Source: Prosthecobacter sp.
Lineage (GTDB): Bacteria; Verrucomicrobiota; Verrucomicrobiia; Verrucomicrobiales; Verrucomicrobiaceae
DNA length: 64,000 nt
Assembly (NCBI GenBank): GCA_019186985.1
Contig: JABARQ010000008.1
Span: 42,288-106,287 of the forward strand
Reading direction: 5' to 3'
A program made the position numbers and the translations under genes. This document shows, piece after piece, positions 18,801-25,284 of the stretch. Within the stretch, counting starts at the first letter, position 1. Each line of letters begins with the position of its first letter. The notes beneath the pieces are model-generated. The model ran no database searches. It was given only the letters and a program-made list of their open reading frames with translations, and had not been told where the DNA came from.

Positions 18801-19025
18801 GCGGACCAGCTGCTCTTCTGGAAGGGCTACACCAGCACGCAGGCCATGGCCTACTACAACCATTTCCTGCTGAGCTCGGGTCCGCTCCAGCAGTGGACGG
18901 AGCAGGGCAATGCGCTGCTTACGGATGAGAACAACCTGATGCTCTTCAAGCCCACCACGGGCGTCATCTACCGCATGCGCAGCGGCCTGCCCAGTTATGT
19001 GATGCCGCTGCCCTGGACGCCATGA
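9828..19025 (+). CDS. giant secreted surface protein with DUF11 and SdrD B-like repeats
   Basis: About 3,065 residues from ATG 9828; a TTG at 9813 would add five. A signal peptide ends near GVQA (about residue 37). Order: a large N-terminal beta domain (40-500), DUF11 (505-620), a Ca-type module with EETGVNTGVF (635-750), a GDNRLLLVAVAL domain (880-1070), a second such module with TETGVNTGAF (near 1315), two DUF11 domains (1378-1600), seven SdrD B-like domains starting near 1626, 1744, 1861, 1998, 2108, 2218 and 2355 (each with Asp-rich Ca loops such as DPDGDGDP), an EF-hand/TSP3-like loop (DPDSNGDGD, about 2612), then a 300-residue C-terminal domain recalling TIGR02597. There is no LPXTG or PEP-CTERM anchor. 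Probably a calcium-stiffened adhesin or matrix protein; the role is inference. Confidence 0.85.
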   Translation: MSTVIPPSPAKAACFFGAKLLAGFMAWLFLISGVQAQVVVQEYYIALPEAQIRQNFLSLASNTGTTLDSVISVTVGNSGTRVIYDHWEDGYEVDLNNPVQTTTKIWGDGSNANGIAPGFANDPSGLSAGAVLALRNLVTLPRNASTILYDGRDRLGATNAIVVSRSAWATTPGSVLADATEVYPVVDWGTSFVMPVGEDVIYPTPLTSSMFEKVSLFVQAAENGTQVLIDLNGDSTVDSTVTLNRGEVHFTASGVQKGATVSASKPVQVHLMTGDVGANYESRWFAIPPQSQWGIRYYSAVGTASNGHEAFAFLYNPNASAITINYTTRTGSGSFSIPARDTYRHQLPQNSGIDYDSISDQPFFGVGAVGAKPSSNNVYDWGFTLVPQNNLTTALVVGWGPGTSDLSQNGSPAWVTALTATRIYVDYDGDHDGGLTDPTGQDYDVHYDIAGLESMRLYDPDKDQTAMRIYTLDGTLITGAWGQDPAVAGAGNPYLDVGTTIPAYPAPVMVKTSRIATDNAPAGLSVGDVLEYTIRLDNKSLVSITSVPVLDTLPGGVSYVTGSTTKDGSAVADAGTSPFPLDEDGLIVPIVRSREFTEVKFLVAITASGTLTNTADVLGYPGVRALNTVNVPSGGGSTSCALQFTNSSGSPSDYLPGQGVYVTLTDADANTNSTVAESVQVVVTNGGNGDAEFVTLEETGVNTGVFRNTSALATSTTIGLDPDDGTLNVQIGNTLSSQYLDPQFADTCSDTATINAPGLTKQLYLDTDGADADTTGDLDRVDPVATTDATTSTSQSLATGASATFTQTPAFVSSFTLPSGGTLSGRAYVQVPSGSLPGTPDITAAVRKNGTPFATLSSPSATLLSGGTQTISVGTTSSLQSASTSSLSFSHNVAAGDNRLLLVAVALGATTQTGNPPSLTGVTYGGTAMTLVGSQGSGSGGSNDDTVSYIYRMVAPPVGTANVVVTLGGNGAVAAGATTFYNVDQTTPLGTFASVGGFGSTPSVTVSSATGQVVFGTVAADENPTLTTGSGQTSRWLYNNYGPTSGATSTEDGASSVTFSYSSTDGSQDWAIAAVPVRPASSDAIYQLDWSATLGSATTAVSGDVISVVVQNNVAATPMSLLYDSQTYPARIDLPTTTVIDTLTVSVYDAAYPAGSAVTGAAVGSTVYVRVAVTDPFGTYDITSSDLVIDGTGTAGDVSTTLGSGQVVSDDGTVKVYEYAWATTATQGGYSLTATSKEGYENTIQSSKSSSFTLTELDLGTPSTTVFNKDVYAADETVCITTTDLDQNQNPAAAETVLVTVLSSSGDSEIVMLTETGVNTGAFSFCVTASSTTGGTPGNGTLHAPVGSVLTVTYVDPDDSSDTSGDTASVPTAAPSLSVVKTLLSPADGQAMVGESVQYRLRVTNTGGSTLSSIQVTDSFPALNLAYASASVTPDSSGAGSIVWNNVGPLTSGQSTDIVVTFTALASAAPAVNSVLADAGGGLTATDTEDVIITSPSLSILKTLVSPNPGPAGKGDEVVFDILVQNTGDTLITMVPLEDSYSSALFDFVSATTTPDGEGGGSLVWNDLTGAGSLGVGESYLLTVTLRAKGAANPATNHAAILYAVDVNGDPVPPVDSTASLVTEAASIRGTVYDDDDDDDIFSAGDTALPGVTVRLYTDPDGDGDPADGTLVDMTTTLADGSYEFLNLDLGDYVVVEEDILGYVSLQDTEGAPTDNRIRVGISSFIAHTGRNFLDALLDTSTYGSISGQVRDDTDGDGSLADSDSGISGVTVGLYTDPNGDGSYNDGILLATTVTNGGGAFSFTLVPPGSYVVVETDPAGYVSTADAANPNDNRIALTLPPSGSVTGNDYLDTSNTAVLGSIGDSVWLDADNDGIKGLGESGVDGVVVELYTSTQTPGSEAPYLSATTASGGAYLFTQVPPGGYVLYLSASNFSSGGALLSAALSSSVTVTVDDSTDNDDNGIQAGGAGTPVSSPVVLLASGETDGGKDFGFVPDGSFGSISGVVMEDTTNDLVGDVGIGSVTVTVYTDPDGDGDPSDGVLWGSATTAPDGSYDFFGVPPGDYVVEETQPAGFTSVTDTDGGTDNRVALSVVPAGSATADFIERQVGQITGSVFADLDNDDFGDVPLFNVTITLKDAAGDDIDSDSGLPGIQPTTTTTDIDGSFTFADLLPGTYRVMQTQPAGFLSVSDTDGGVENEVEVVLTAGGTGTADFVEEEPAMAGNLVWHDANNDGFKDVSEDGIDGVMVELLDISNNPVDGDPLAPGVQALTATTSGGGAYGFTNLPPGLYRLRISTPPSGLILSSSITNNTDDGQDDDDNGSQVMPGAHTYSPVFELVAGDVESTIDFGFTAAAGTLRISGQVRDDYDLDGSFSDSDQPVPGVTVRLYADSDSDGVFDAGADLLLATTTTDALGAYSFGSLLGGTYFVQEVDPAGATSTADVMTANDNLIRVLLAGSNSIGNDFLDAVDPAGYAYDVTTGQIIPGGSIAVGGPGAVTLVMDGSSGQYSFITDGTAGTYTITYTPPSGYIIDPARPVAGSSFDPTGGSNPTVLGAGEDGLNPGYLTDATAGANPWYLSFDLASGDPLVINNNIPLRLATPKKYQYWKLVTPGGGPDPDSNGDGDCYIDLVEYALNLNPASGVQTAPVFRGVHNTLTGRIDVSFDRVEGGLDDVSYTLMGLNALSASPAGWTALSLVPTVTSNGDGTETVTYEDVESDPYFTGLQQGFVRLKVDLDEDGNMVPEETADTPTFGWTRRTFDPECVMTGHPYLKDKLFCGTVDAVVGNMLDVTTSAGSESIAAQFVPDRQYFIEVYSGDNAGHRFDIDEAAATATAIALDAASSRNTQASVPASLAGDKVVIREHHTLNDLFPSTEFTATNNAATADRLMFMNRGVGTYSIYWLLFNGGSPKWVLNGDGTAADQGGRVVDPTEGWYTHPRGTAHEVVWHGMVRANAFACPLVAGPTFVGSGYPMDQSPAMRGMTAGAGFIGTRDPSTADQLLFWKGYTSTQAMAYYNHFLLSSGPLQQWTEQGNALLTDENNLMLFKPTTGVIYRMRSGLPSYVMPLPWTP

Positions 19026-19065
19026 TCCACCCGCCCGCCCGCCCTTTCAACACCGCCCCCGGCCT

Positions 19066-19752
19066 ATGAAACCGTCCGCCCTTCTCGCCGCCCTGCTCCT
19101 CTCCGCGCTGCCCGCCGCCGCGCGCACGATCGACTGGGGCAATGCCGTCGCCGACACGCTGGTCAACAGCGCCGGCCTGGTCCTCGACGACACCTTCACC
19201 TTCGAGCTCGGCACCTTCGGCAGCTTCACGCCGACAGCCTCCAACATCGCCGACTGGGCCTCCCACTGGAAGGTCTTTGACCGCGCCGAGGCGCCTGCCG
19301 GAAGCGGCTGGAACTCCACCTTCAGCTTCTTCAACTCCACCGCCACGCTCCTCGCCGGCGGCCAGTCCAGCGAATCGCCCCCGCTCCTGCCCTACACCTT
19401 CCTTGCCGGTGAGCAGGCCTTCATCTGGGTCTACAACGTCCTCAACATCGACCCCGCCCAGACACAGTGGGCGCTGGTCACCAATGACTCGAGCGACAGC
19501 AATGCCGCCGATGACTGGCTCATGCCGGTGCCGGGTGACAAGACGGACCTGCCTCTGGAGTGGCGGCTTTCAGGCGCGAGCGCCGTCGTTTTCGGCGGCC
19601 TGCATGATCAGCAGGGGCCGGGTGACTACACCGGCAATCCCGGTGTGTTTGACCTGCAGACCGCCGCAGTGCCCGAGCCTTCCGGCGCCGTGCTGCTGCT
19701 GCTCGGTGCAGGCTTCATGCGCCGTCGCCGCCGAATCCAGGGCGGACGCTGA
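19066..19752 (+). CDS. PEP-CTERM sorting-domain protein
   Basis: A 228-residue exported protein. A signal peptide covers residues 1-19 (KPSALLAALLLSALPAAA). A beta-rich body follows, and the C-terminus has VPEPSG, a hydrophobic stretch of about 12 residues and an RRRRR cluster, the canonical PEP-CTERM signal processed by an exosortase. The exosortase is not in this window. It lies 40 bp after the giant surface gene on the same strand and may be co-transcribed. The body matches no enzyme family I recognise; such proteins are usually extracellular matrix components. A hairpin directly follows the stop. Confidence 0.85.
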   Translation: MKPSALLAALLLSALPAAARTIDWGNAVADTLVNSAGLVLDDTFTFELGTFGSFTPTASNIADWASHWKVFDRAEAPAGSGWNSTFSFFNSTATLLAGGQSSESPPLLPYTFLAGEQAFIWVYNVLNIDPAQTQWALVTNDSSDSNAADDWLMPVPGDKTDLPLEWRLSGASAVVFGGLHDQQGPGDYTGNPGVFDLQTAAVPEPSGAVLLLLGAGFMRRRRRIQGGR

Positions 19753-19769
19753 GGCGGTAGTCTACCGCC
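19753..19769 (+). terminator. hairpin after the PEP-CTERM gene
   Basis: GGCGGT (19753-19758), AGTCT loop, ACCGCC (19764-19769). There is no T-tract, so it may be a weak terminator or an RNA-stabilising hairpin. Confidence 0.4.
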
Positions 19770-19827
19770 CGGCCTTGCCGAGCTTCTGCTTGCCAGCCGC
19801 TGGCTTTCAAGCCTGACTGGCGGGGCC

Positions 19828-21147
19828 ATGAAGAAGCCTCTCCGCCTTGCCGTTCTTCTCCTCGCCAGCCTGTCCGCCGCCTTCGCCGAGGACGCGTTGC
19901 CAAGGGATTCCCTCTTCACCAGGAGCGTGACGGAGATGTTTCCAAAGCTGGTCGAGATCCGGCGCGACATCCACAGGCATCCGGAGCTTTCCAACGAGGA
20001 GGTGCGCACGGCAGGGCTGGTCGCGGATCATCTGCGGAAGCTGGGGCTGGAGGTGAAGACCGGCGTGGCGAAGCATGGCGTGGTCGGATTTCTCAAGGGG
20101 ACAGGGGAGGGACCCTGCGTGGCGGTGCGGGCGGACATGGATGCGCTGCCCATCAAGGAGCTGCGCAGCACGCCCTACCGCTCACAGAACCCCGGGGTGA
20201 TGCATGCCTGCGGCCATGATGTGCACACGACCTGCGCCCTGGGGCTGGCGGAGCTGCTTTCGCGGCACAAGGACCAGGTCCGGGGCAGCGTGAAGTTTCT
20301 CTTCCAACCGGCGGAGGAGGCCATGCCCGCGACCTTCAAGGGCGACTGGGGCGCCAAGCTCATGGTGGCGGAGGGCGTGATGGATCACCCGAGGCCGGTG
20401 GCGGTCTTTGGCCTGCATACCACCGCCCTGGTTCAGCCCGCCGGCACCACCGATGACGGCGTGCATTACCTGACGGCGGGCCAGGTCGGCTTCACGCCCG
20501 GCATCGACAACGCCAACAGCGACCGCTTTCACATCACCATCCAAGGGAAAATGGCCCACGGCTCCGCCCCGCACAAGGGGGTGGACGCCATCGCCGTCGC
20601 CGCCGAGGCGGTGATGGCGCTGCAGATGATCAAAAGCCGGCAGACCAACACGCGGCAGCCCCTGGTCATCAGCATCGGCACCATCAGGGGTGGCGACCGC
20701 GAAAACATCATTGCTGAAAAGGTCGAGCTTGGCGGCACGGTGCGGACTTATGATGCGGCCTTTCGGGACGGCGTCATCGAGCAGATGCACCGGATCCTCA
20801 AGGGCATCACGGAGGCGCACGGCGCGTCCTACCAGATGGATTACCGGAAGACCTACCCCAGCATCATCAATGACCGGAAGCTGGTGGAGGCCACGCTGCC
20901 CGCCTTCCGGCGGCTTTTCGGGGCCGGCAACGTGAAGGAGCTCATCCCGGGCATGGGCGGGGAGGATTTTTCCTTTTTTGCCCAGGTGGTGCCGGGATTT
21001 TACTTCCGGCTGGGGGTGGCCAATGAGGAAAAAGGCATCACCGCAGGTGGGCACACCCCCCTTTATGACTGCGATGAAGAGGCCATCAAAACAGGCGTCC
21101 TGGCCCTTGCGGCCGCCGTTTGTGACCGGCTGAATGCGGCTGAATGA
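19828..21147 (+). CDS. exported M20 family amidohydrolase/aminoacylase
   Basis: A 439-residue zinc amidohydrolase of the AmhX/HipO/IAA-amino-acid hydrolase group. A signal peptide spans 1-20 (ending AAFA). Motifs are RRDIHRHPELS, VRADMDALPI, the metal site HACGHDVHTT at 126-135, FQPAEE at 159-164 (catalytic Glu), GLHTT, a dimerisation block with MAHGSAPHKGVDAI, and MGGEDFSFF near the C-terminus. It should hydrolyse N-acyl or amide-linked amino acids in the periplasm. It is not obviously linked to its neighbours; about 245 bp separate it from the respiratory operon. Confidence 0.9.
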   Translation: MKKPLRLAVLLLASLSAAFAEDALPRDSLFTRSVTEMFPKLVEIRRDIHRHPELSNEEVRTAGLVADHLRKLGLEVKTGVAKHGVVGFLKGTGEGPCVAVRADMDALPIKELRSTPYRSQNPGVMHACGHDVHTTCALGLAELLSRHKDQVRGSVKFLFQPAEEAMPATFKGDWGAKLMVAEGVMDHPRPVAVFGLHTTALVQPAGTTDDGVHYLTAGQVGFTPGIDNANSDRFHITIQGKMAHGSAPHKGVDAIAVAAEAVMALQMIKSRQTNTRQPLVISIGTIRGGDRENIIAEKVELGGTVRTYDAAFRDGVIEQMHRILKGITEAHGASYQMDYRKTYPSIINDRKLVEATLPAFRRLFGAGNVKELIPGMGGEDFSFFAQVVPGFYFRLGVANEEKGITAGGHTPLYDCDEEAIKTGVLALAAAVCDRLNAAE

Positions 21148-21310
21148 CGGGGTTCATCTCTTCAGGCCGGAAGGGACGGACACCGGCATGACCGGGCTGA
21201 GGGATGCTGGCAGGAGCAGGGCGGGGAAGCCGCTTTCCAGCGGCGCAGCAGGGCGGAGTTATTCACAGGGAAACCCGGTTTTTTGACGCTGACAAAAGTC
21301 GAAATCGTCC

Positions 21311-21338
21311 TTGCAATCCCGGCGGCTGTTTTTACTCT
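21311..21338 (+). promoter_or_regulatory. candidate promoter of the respiratory operon
   Basis: TTGCAA (21311-21316), a 16-bp spacer, TACTCT (21333-21338). The initiation point would fall at about 21345, directly at the Rex-type palindrome. Both hexamers are imperfect. Confidence 0.35.
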
Positions 21339-21345
21339 GCGGTTC

Positions 21346-21365
21346 CTTGTGAAATTTTTCACAAG
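21346..21365 (+). promoter_or_regulatory. Rex operator upstream of the respiratory operon
   Basis: A perfect palindrome with arms CTTGTGAAA and TTTCACAAG and a TT centre. It matches the established Rex consensus TTGTGAAN4TTCACAA. Rex is the NADH/NAD+-sensing repressor and is encoded at 51370-51984. The site is 27 bp upstream of the actE ATG, where a bound repressor would block transcription. Confidence 0.75.
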
Positions 21366-21392
21366 CTCCTGAACGGCCATTGCCGACCTGCC

Positions 21393-22061
21393 ATGTTGAA
21401 ATACTTCTTCCTCAGTTACGCCTTTGTCGCCGCCATCGTCGTGGCGGCCTTCGGCACACGCGGCAGCAAAAGTGAGCTGCCCCCGATCGAGCTTTTCCCG
21501 GACATGGACCATCAGGCCAAGGTGAAATACCAGGTGAAGAGTGACTTTTTTGCCGATGGTCACGCCGCCCGCCTGCCGGTGAAAAACACGGTGCCCATGG
21601 GCTTTGAAGTGCCCGCCCAGCCCGCCTCGAACCCTGGTGCCAAGCCTGTCGCCTATGGGTTCACCAATGGTCTCGACTATTACAACACCGGCAAGATCGG
21701 TGACTTTTATGGCGACGGACTGCCTGAGGAGCTGAAGGCGGACAAGTCCCTGCTGGAGCGTGGTGAACGCCAGTACAACATCTACTGCGCAGTCTGCCAT
21801 GGTGCCTCCGGCAACGGCAAGGGTGTCACCTCCAAGTACGGCATCCTCACGGCCTTCAACTTCCACCAGGCTGGCAGCCTGGATCCGGCCAATGCCGGCG
21901 CCTACAGGGCGGATGGAGCCATTTATGACGTCATCACCAACGGCAAGGGCCTGATGGGCTCCTATGGCGGCAACCTGACCGTGCGTGACCGCTGGGCCAT
22001 CGTGGCCTACATCCGCGCCCTCCAGGTCGCCGTGAAAGAGGGCAACGTCTCCGTCCAGTAA
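21393..22061 (+). CDS. actE: ActE-like monoheme cytochrome c of alternative complex III
   Basis: 222 residues from ATG 21393. An N-terminal membrane anchor or signal covers about 4-20, followed by the ActE-style stretch PIELFPDMDHQAKVKYQ. One c-type heme site (CAVCH, 132-136) has its probable axial Met in GKGLMGSYGG. Alternative complex III oxidises quinol and passes electrons to a cytochrome oxidase; ActE is its monoheme subunit. It is the first gene of the operon, directly behind a Rex operator. The usual upstream partners actA-actD are not present in front of it, which is odd. Confidence 0.8.
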   Translation: MLKYFFLSYAFVAAIVVAAFGTRGSKSELPPIELFPDMDHQAKVKYQVKSDFFADGHAARLPVKNTVPMGFEVPAQPASNPGAKPVAYGFTNGLDYYNTGKIGDFYGDGLPEELKADKSLLERGERQYNIYCAVCHGASGNGKGVTSKYGILTAFNFHQAGSLDPANAGAYRADGAIYDVITNGKGLMGSYGGNLTVRDRWAIVAYIRALQVAVKEGNVSVQ

Positions 22062-22081
22062 CCCGCGCGCTTTTCCAAAAC

Positions 22082-23395
22082 ATGGGTCATCACCACGTCA
22101 CATTTGAAGATCTGCCGCAGGGCGGAGAAAAGTTTGAGCCGGCCAAGGGCGGCAAGCTCATCAATGCCCTCGGGGGGCTTGGCGCCCTGGGTTTGCTGGG
22201 TTCCGCCGTGCTCTTCTTCACGAAGACGGACACCTTCGCCTACTCCTGGCTGTTCGCGATCTTCTTCGCCTTCACCATCATCTGCGGCGGCGTCTTCTGG
22301 GTGATGCTCCACAACGCCTCAAACTCCGGCTGGGGCGTGGCCATCCGCCGCCTCTGGGAGCAGCTTGCCAACATGGTGCTTCCCCTCGCCGTGCTCAGCA
22401 TTCCGCTGCTTTTTCCGGCGGTGCAGAAGCCCCTCTACGAATGGATGAACCACCATCGTGAGGCCGCTCATCACGCCCATGAGGCCGGCACCAGCGTTTA
22501 CGACGCCCTGCATCACATGGCGGAGTCCAACAGCCACCTGCACGTCCTGACCAGCAAGTTCGGCTACCTGAACATCTCCTCCTGGTTCAGCTGGTACACC
22601 CGCTTCGCCTTCTACTTCTTCGTCCTGTGGTTCATCGCCAGCAAGCTGCGCGGCCTTTCCGTGAAGCAGGACGTCGATGGCGACATCAGGCACACCGTCA
22701 AGGCCCGTCAGTTCGCCTGCATCTGGCTGCTGTTCTTCGCGCTGACCGTCACCTTTGCCGCCGTGGACTGGATTCAGACCCTCGACTACGCCTGGTTCTC
22801 CACCATGTGGGGTGTCTACATCTTTGCCGGCTGCGCCTGGTCCTCGATGGCGGTCACCATCATGCTGGTCACCTGGCTGCGCAGCCTCGGCTACCTGAAG
22901 AAGGTCGTCTCCGAGGAGCATTACCACCTCATGGGCAAGCTGCTCTTCGCCTTCACGGTGTTCTGGGCCTACATCGCCTTCTCCCAGTATTTCCTCATCT
23001 GGTATGCCAACATCACCGAGGAGACGCGTTTCTACCTGACCCGCAACACGGAAGGCTGGCGCTATGTGTCCATCTTCATCGTGGTGGGCCACTTCATCGC
23101 CCCCTTCCTGGCCCTGCTCTCCCAGGCCCGCAAGAAGAAGCCCGCCGTCATGATCGGCGTCTGCCTCTGGATTCTGTTCATGCACCTGGTCGACCTGTAC
23201 TGGAACGTCATTCCTGAACGCGGCCCCTCCCTGGGGGTTGGCGTGCTGGTTCCGGGCGCCTGGGTGGGTGACATCGTCGCCCTTGCAGGCGTCGTCGGCA
23301 CCCTTGGCTTCCTCTTCCTCCGCAGCCTGGCGAATTACAGCCTTTATCCCTGCCGCGACCCGCGCCTGCTCGAATCCGCCAACGTCGTCAACTGA
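22082..23395 (+). CDS. actF: ActF-like quinone-binding membrane subunit
   Basis: A 437-residue integral membrane protein with about ten helices and a His-rich N-terminus (MGHHHVTFEDLPQG). It resembles the ActF subunit of alternative complex III, a relative of NrfD-type quinone-binding proteins (WLLFFALTVTFAAVDWIQTL, then YAWFSTMWGVYIFAGC). Another His cluster (NHHREAAHHAHEAG) lies in a loop near 125-140. Known ActF works with ActC in quinol oxidation. It starts 20 bp after actE. The family call is firm from the helix pattern and order; the exact role without ActC is unclear. Confidence 0.8.
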   Translation: MGHHHVTFEDLPQGGEKFEPAKGGKLINALGGLGALGLLGSAVLFFTKTDTFAYSWLFAIFFAFTIICGGVFWVMLHNASNSGWGVAIRRLWEQLANMVLPLAVLSIPLLFPAVQKPLYEWMNHHREAAHHAHEAGTSVYDALHHMAESNSHLHVLTSKFGYLNISSWFSWYTRFAFYFFVLWFIASKLRGLSVKQDVDGDIRHTVKARQFACIWLLFFALTVTFAAVDWIQTLDYAWFSTMWGVYIFAGCAWSSMAVTIMLVTWLRSLGYLKKVVSEEHYHLMGKLLFAFTVFWAYIAFSQYFLIWYANITEETRFYLTRNTEGWRYVSIFIVVGHFIAPFLALLSQARKKKPAVMIGVCLWILFMHLVDLYWNVIPERGPSLGVGVLVPGAWVGDIVALAGVVGTLGFLFLRSLANYSLYPCRDPRLLESANVVN

Positions 23396-23403
23396 TCCTC
23401 ATC

Positions 23404-23784
23404 ATGTCCGCTGCCGCCTCCACCTCGAAACCCGGCGCCCCCTTCCTGTGGGTGTTCGGTGCTTTCACCAGCTTCGCCATCCTGCTGGCGATCTTCCTGA
23501 ACCTTGCCAAGCCCGCCCCGGTTGACCCTCGTGAGCCCGAGCGCCTCGCCAACAAGGCGGAGATCCTCAAGGCGCAGGCTGAACTGACCGCCAAAATGGG
23601 CCTGAATGATGCCGGCAAAAAAGGTGGGGTGTTCGACAAGACCCTGGCCCTTCTCTCCTCCCGCAAGCCAGCTCCGAGCACCCAGGTCGTGCCTGGTTCG
23701 CCCACCCAGCTCAAGCAGGCCGCCGCTGCGCCTGCCCCCGCTCCGGCTGCCGCTCCGGCCGCCGCCGCTCCTGCCACCAAGTAA
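23404..23784 (+). CDS. small single-pass membrane protein of the respiratory operon
   Basis: 126 residues: one helix at about 12-34 (PFLWVFGAFTSFAILLAIF), then a charged segment PREPERLANKAEILKAQAEL that may form a coiled coil, and an Ala/Pro-rich tail. It starts 8 bp after the actF stop and ends 18 bp before ccoN, so it is certainly co-transcribed. No family is recognised. It may be an assembly or linker subunit between ActEF and the CcoNO-like module. Confidence 0.65.
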   Translation: MSAAASTSKPGAPFLWVFGAFTSFAILLAIFLNLAKPAPVDPREPERLANKAEILKAQAELTAKMGLNDAGKKGGVFDKTLALLSSRKPAPSTQVVPGSPTQLKQAAAAPAPAPAAAPAAAAPATK

Positions 23785-23802
23785 CGGCCGCCCCATTTTC
23801 CG

Positions 23803-25284
23803 ATGCAGACGACTCCTTCATCCGCAGACCAGGACCTCCAGGCAGACAACCTTCGCCGCGCGGCGATTGACAAGTCGGTCAAGGGTCCGGTGCTGTTTCT
23901 TTTCCTCAACGGCGCCTTCTGGCTCATGGCTTCGACGATCCTCGGGGTTCTGGCAGCCGTGAAGCTGTTCTCTCCTTCGTTCCTGGGTGACTGCCCGGTG
24001 CTTCAGTTCGGACGTCTTCAGCCGACCCACTTGAACGCTCTGGTCTATGGCTGGGGCATCCAGGCCGGTCTGGGCGTCATGCTCTGGATCATGGCCCGCC
24101 GTTCCGGACAGGAGCTGAAGAGCGGCAAAAGTCTCCTCTATGTGGCAGGTGTCTTCTGGAACATCGCCCTGACGCTCGGCCTGCTCAGCATCCTCATGGG
24201 GGGCAGCACCTCGATGCAGTGGCTGGAAATGCCGCGCTGGGTCTGGCCCATCCTTCTGGCCAGCTTCCTGGTTTTTGCCTGGCCGATGGTGATCATGTTC
24301 GGCCGCGCCTTCCGCCCTGAAGGCTTCATGGTCAGCACCTGGTACATCCTTGGCGCCTGCTTCTGGTTCCCCTGGATCTTCATCACCGCCAATGTCTGCC
24401 TGCACTGCCTGCCCGGCCTCGGTGCCCTCGGCGCCGGCATCAACGCCTGGTATGTTCACGGCCTGATCCTCCTGTTCTTCGCTCCGGTGGCCATCGGTTC
24501 CGCCTACTACTTCATCCCCAAGATCACGGGTCAGCCCATCGCCAGCGCCGAGCTTTCCAAGCTGGGCTTCTGGGCCCTGGCCGTCCTGGCGGGCTGGACG
24601 GGCATGCAGACCTACATGGGCGGGCCGCTTCCCGCCTGGATGCCCTCCATCGGCGCGCTCACCGGCACCCTCCTCCTGATCCCCGTCGGTGTTGTGGGGT
24701 TGAATCACCACCTCACCACCCTGGGCAAGCACAGCCTCGTCGCATCCTCCCCGACGCTGCGCTTCACCTTCCTCGGCTCCTTGTTCTATCCCGTCACCGG
24801 CATCGTGCTGGCGCTGCTGTCCAACTACAGCACGGGCGTCACGCTCCAGTTCACCCACGCCACCTACGGCTTCCAGATCGTCGCCGTCTACGGCTTCTTC
24901 AGCATGTGCGTCTTCGGCGCCATCTATTACATCGTGCCGCGCCTCGCAGGCTGCGAATGGCTCAGCGTCCGCCTGATCCGCAATCACTTCTGGTTCTCCA
25001 CCTACGGCATCGCGACCATCGTGGTGACCAGCCTGGTCGCCGGCGTGCAGCAGGGCGGTGACCTGAACCACCCTGAAATGTGGGATCAGGACTTCATGCA
25101 GCTTTCACTGAATGCACGCCCCTACATGATCGCCCGCGCCCTGGCCTGGTGCCTGATCACCTGGTCCAACATCTGGTTCCTCATCCATCTCATGCTCATG
25201 GTGGCCGGTCTTGGCCGCCGCAGTTCCGCACCCACGCTGCTGCATTCTGCGCATGATGACACCCCTCACGCCGCCCACGCATGA
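23803..25284 (+). CDS. ccoN: CcoN-like cbb3 subunit I lacking catalytic metal ligands
   Basis: A 493-residue, ~12-helix heme-copper oxidase subunit I of C type. FGRLQPTHLNA carries the helix-2 heme b histidine (H76) and NAWYVHG the helix-6 CuB histidine (H219). The other four ligands are missing. In helix 7 the usual GPHH reads GMQT (Q269, T270). In helix 10 the usual HxH before the GFxSxxxFGAxYxxVP block reads FQI (F357, I359). Flanking sequence aligns without gaps, so this is substitution, not frameshift. It should not bind CuB or heme b3, and heme b would lack one axial ligand. It is followed by ccoO with ATGA overlap. Most likely a structural or electron-relay subunit; oxygen reduction is unlikely. 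Confidence 0.85.
   Translation: MQTTPSSADQDLQADNLRRAAIDKSVKGPVLFLFLNGAFWLMASTILGVLAAVKLFSPSFLGDCPVLQFGRLQPTHLNALVYGWGIQAGLGVMLWIMARRSGQELKSGKSLLYVAGVFWNIALTLGLLSILMGGSTSMQWLEMPRWVWPILLASFLVFAWPMVIMFGRAFRPEGFMVSTWYILGACFWFPWIFITANVCLHCLPGLGALGAGINAWYVHGLILLFFAPVAIGSAYYFIPKITGQPIASAELSKLGFWALAVLAGWTGMQTYMGGPLPAWMPSIGALTGTLLLIPVGVVGLNHHLTTLGKHSLVASSPTLRFTFLGSLFYPVTGIVLALLSNYSTGVTLQFTHATYGFQIVAVYGFFSMCVFGAIYYIVPRLAGCEWLSVRLIRNHFWFSTYGIATIVVTSLVAGVQQGGDLNHPEMWDQDFMQLSLNARPYMIARALAWCLITWSNIWFLIHLMLMVAGLGRRSSAPTLLHSAHDDTPHAAHA

Noticed and set aside
16731..18863. 710-codon minus-strand frame inside the giant surface gene
   Set aside because: Antisense shadow with no recognisable fold or start signal.
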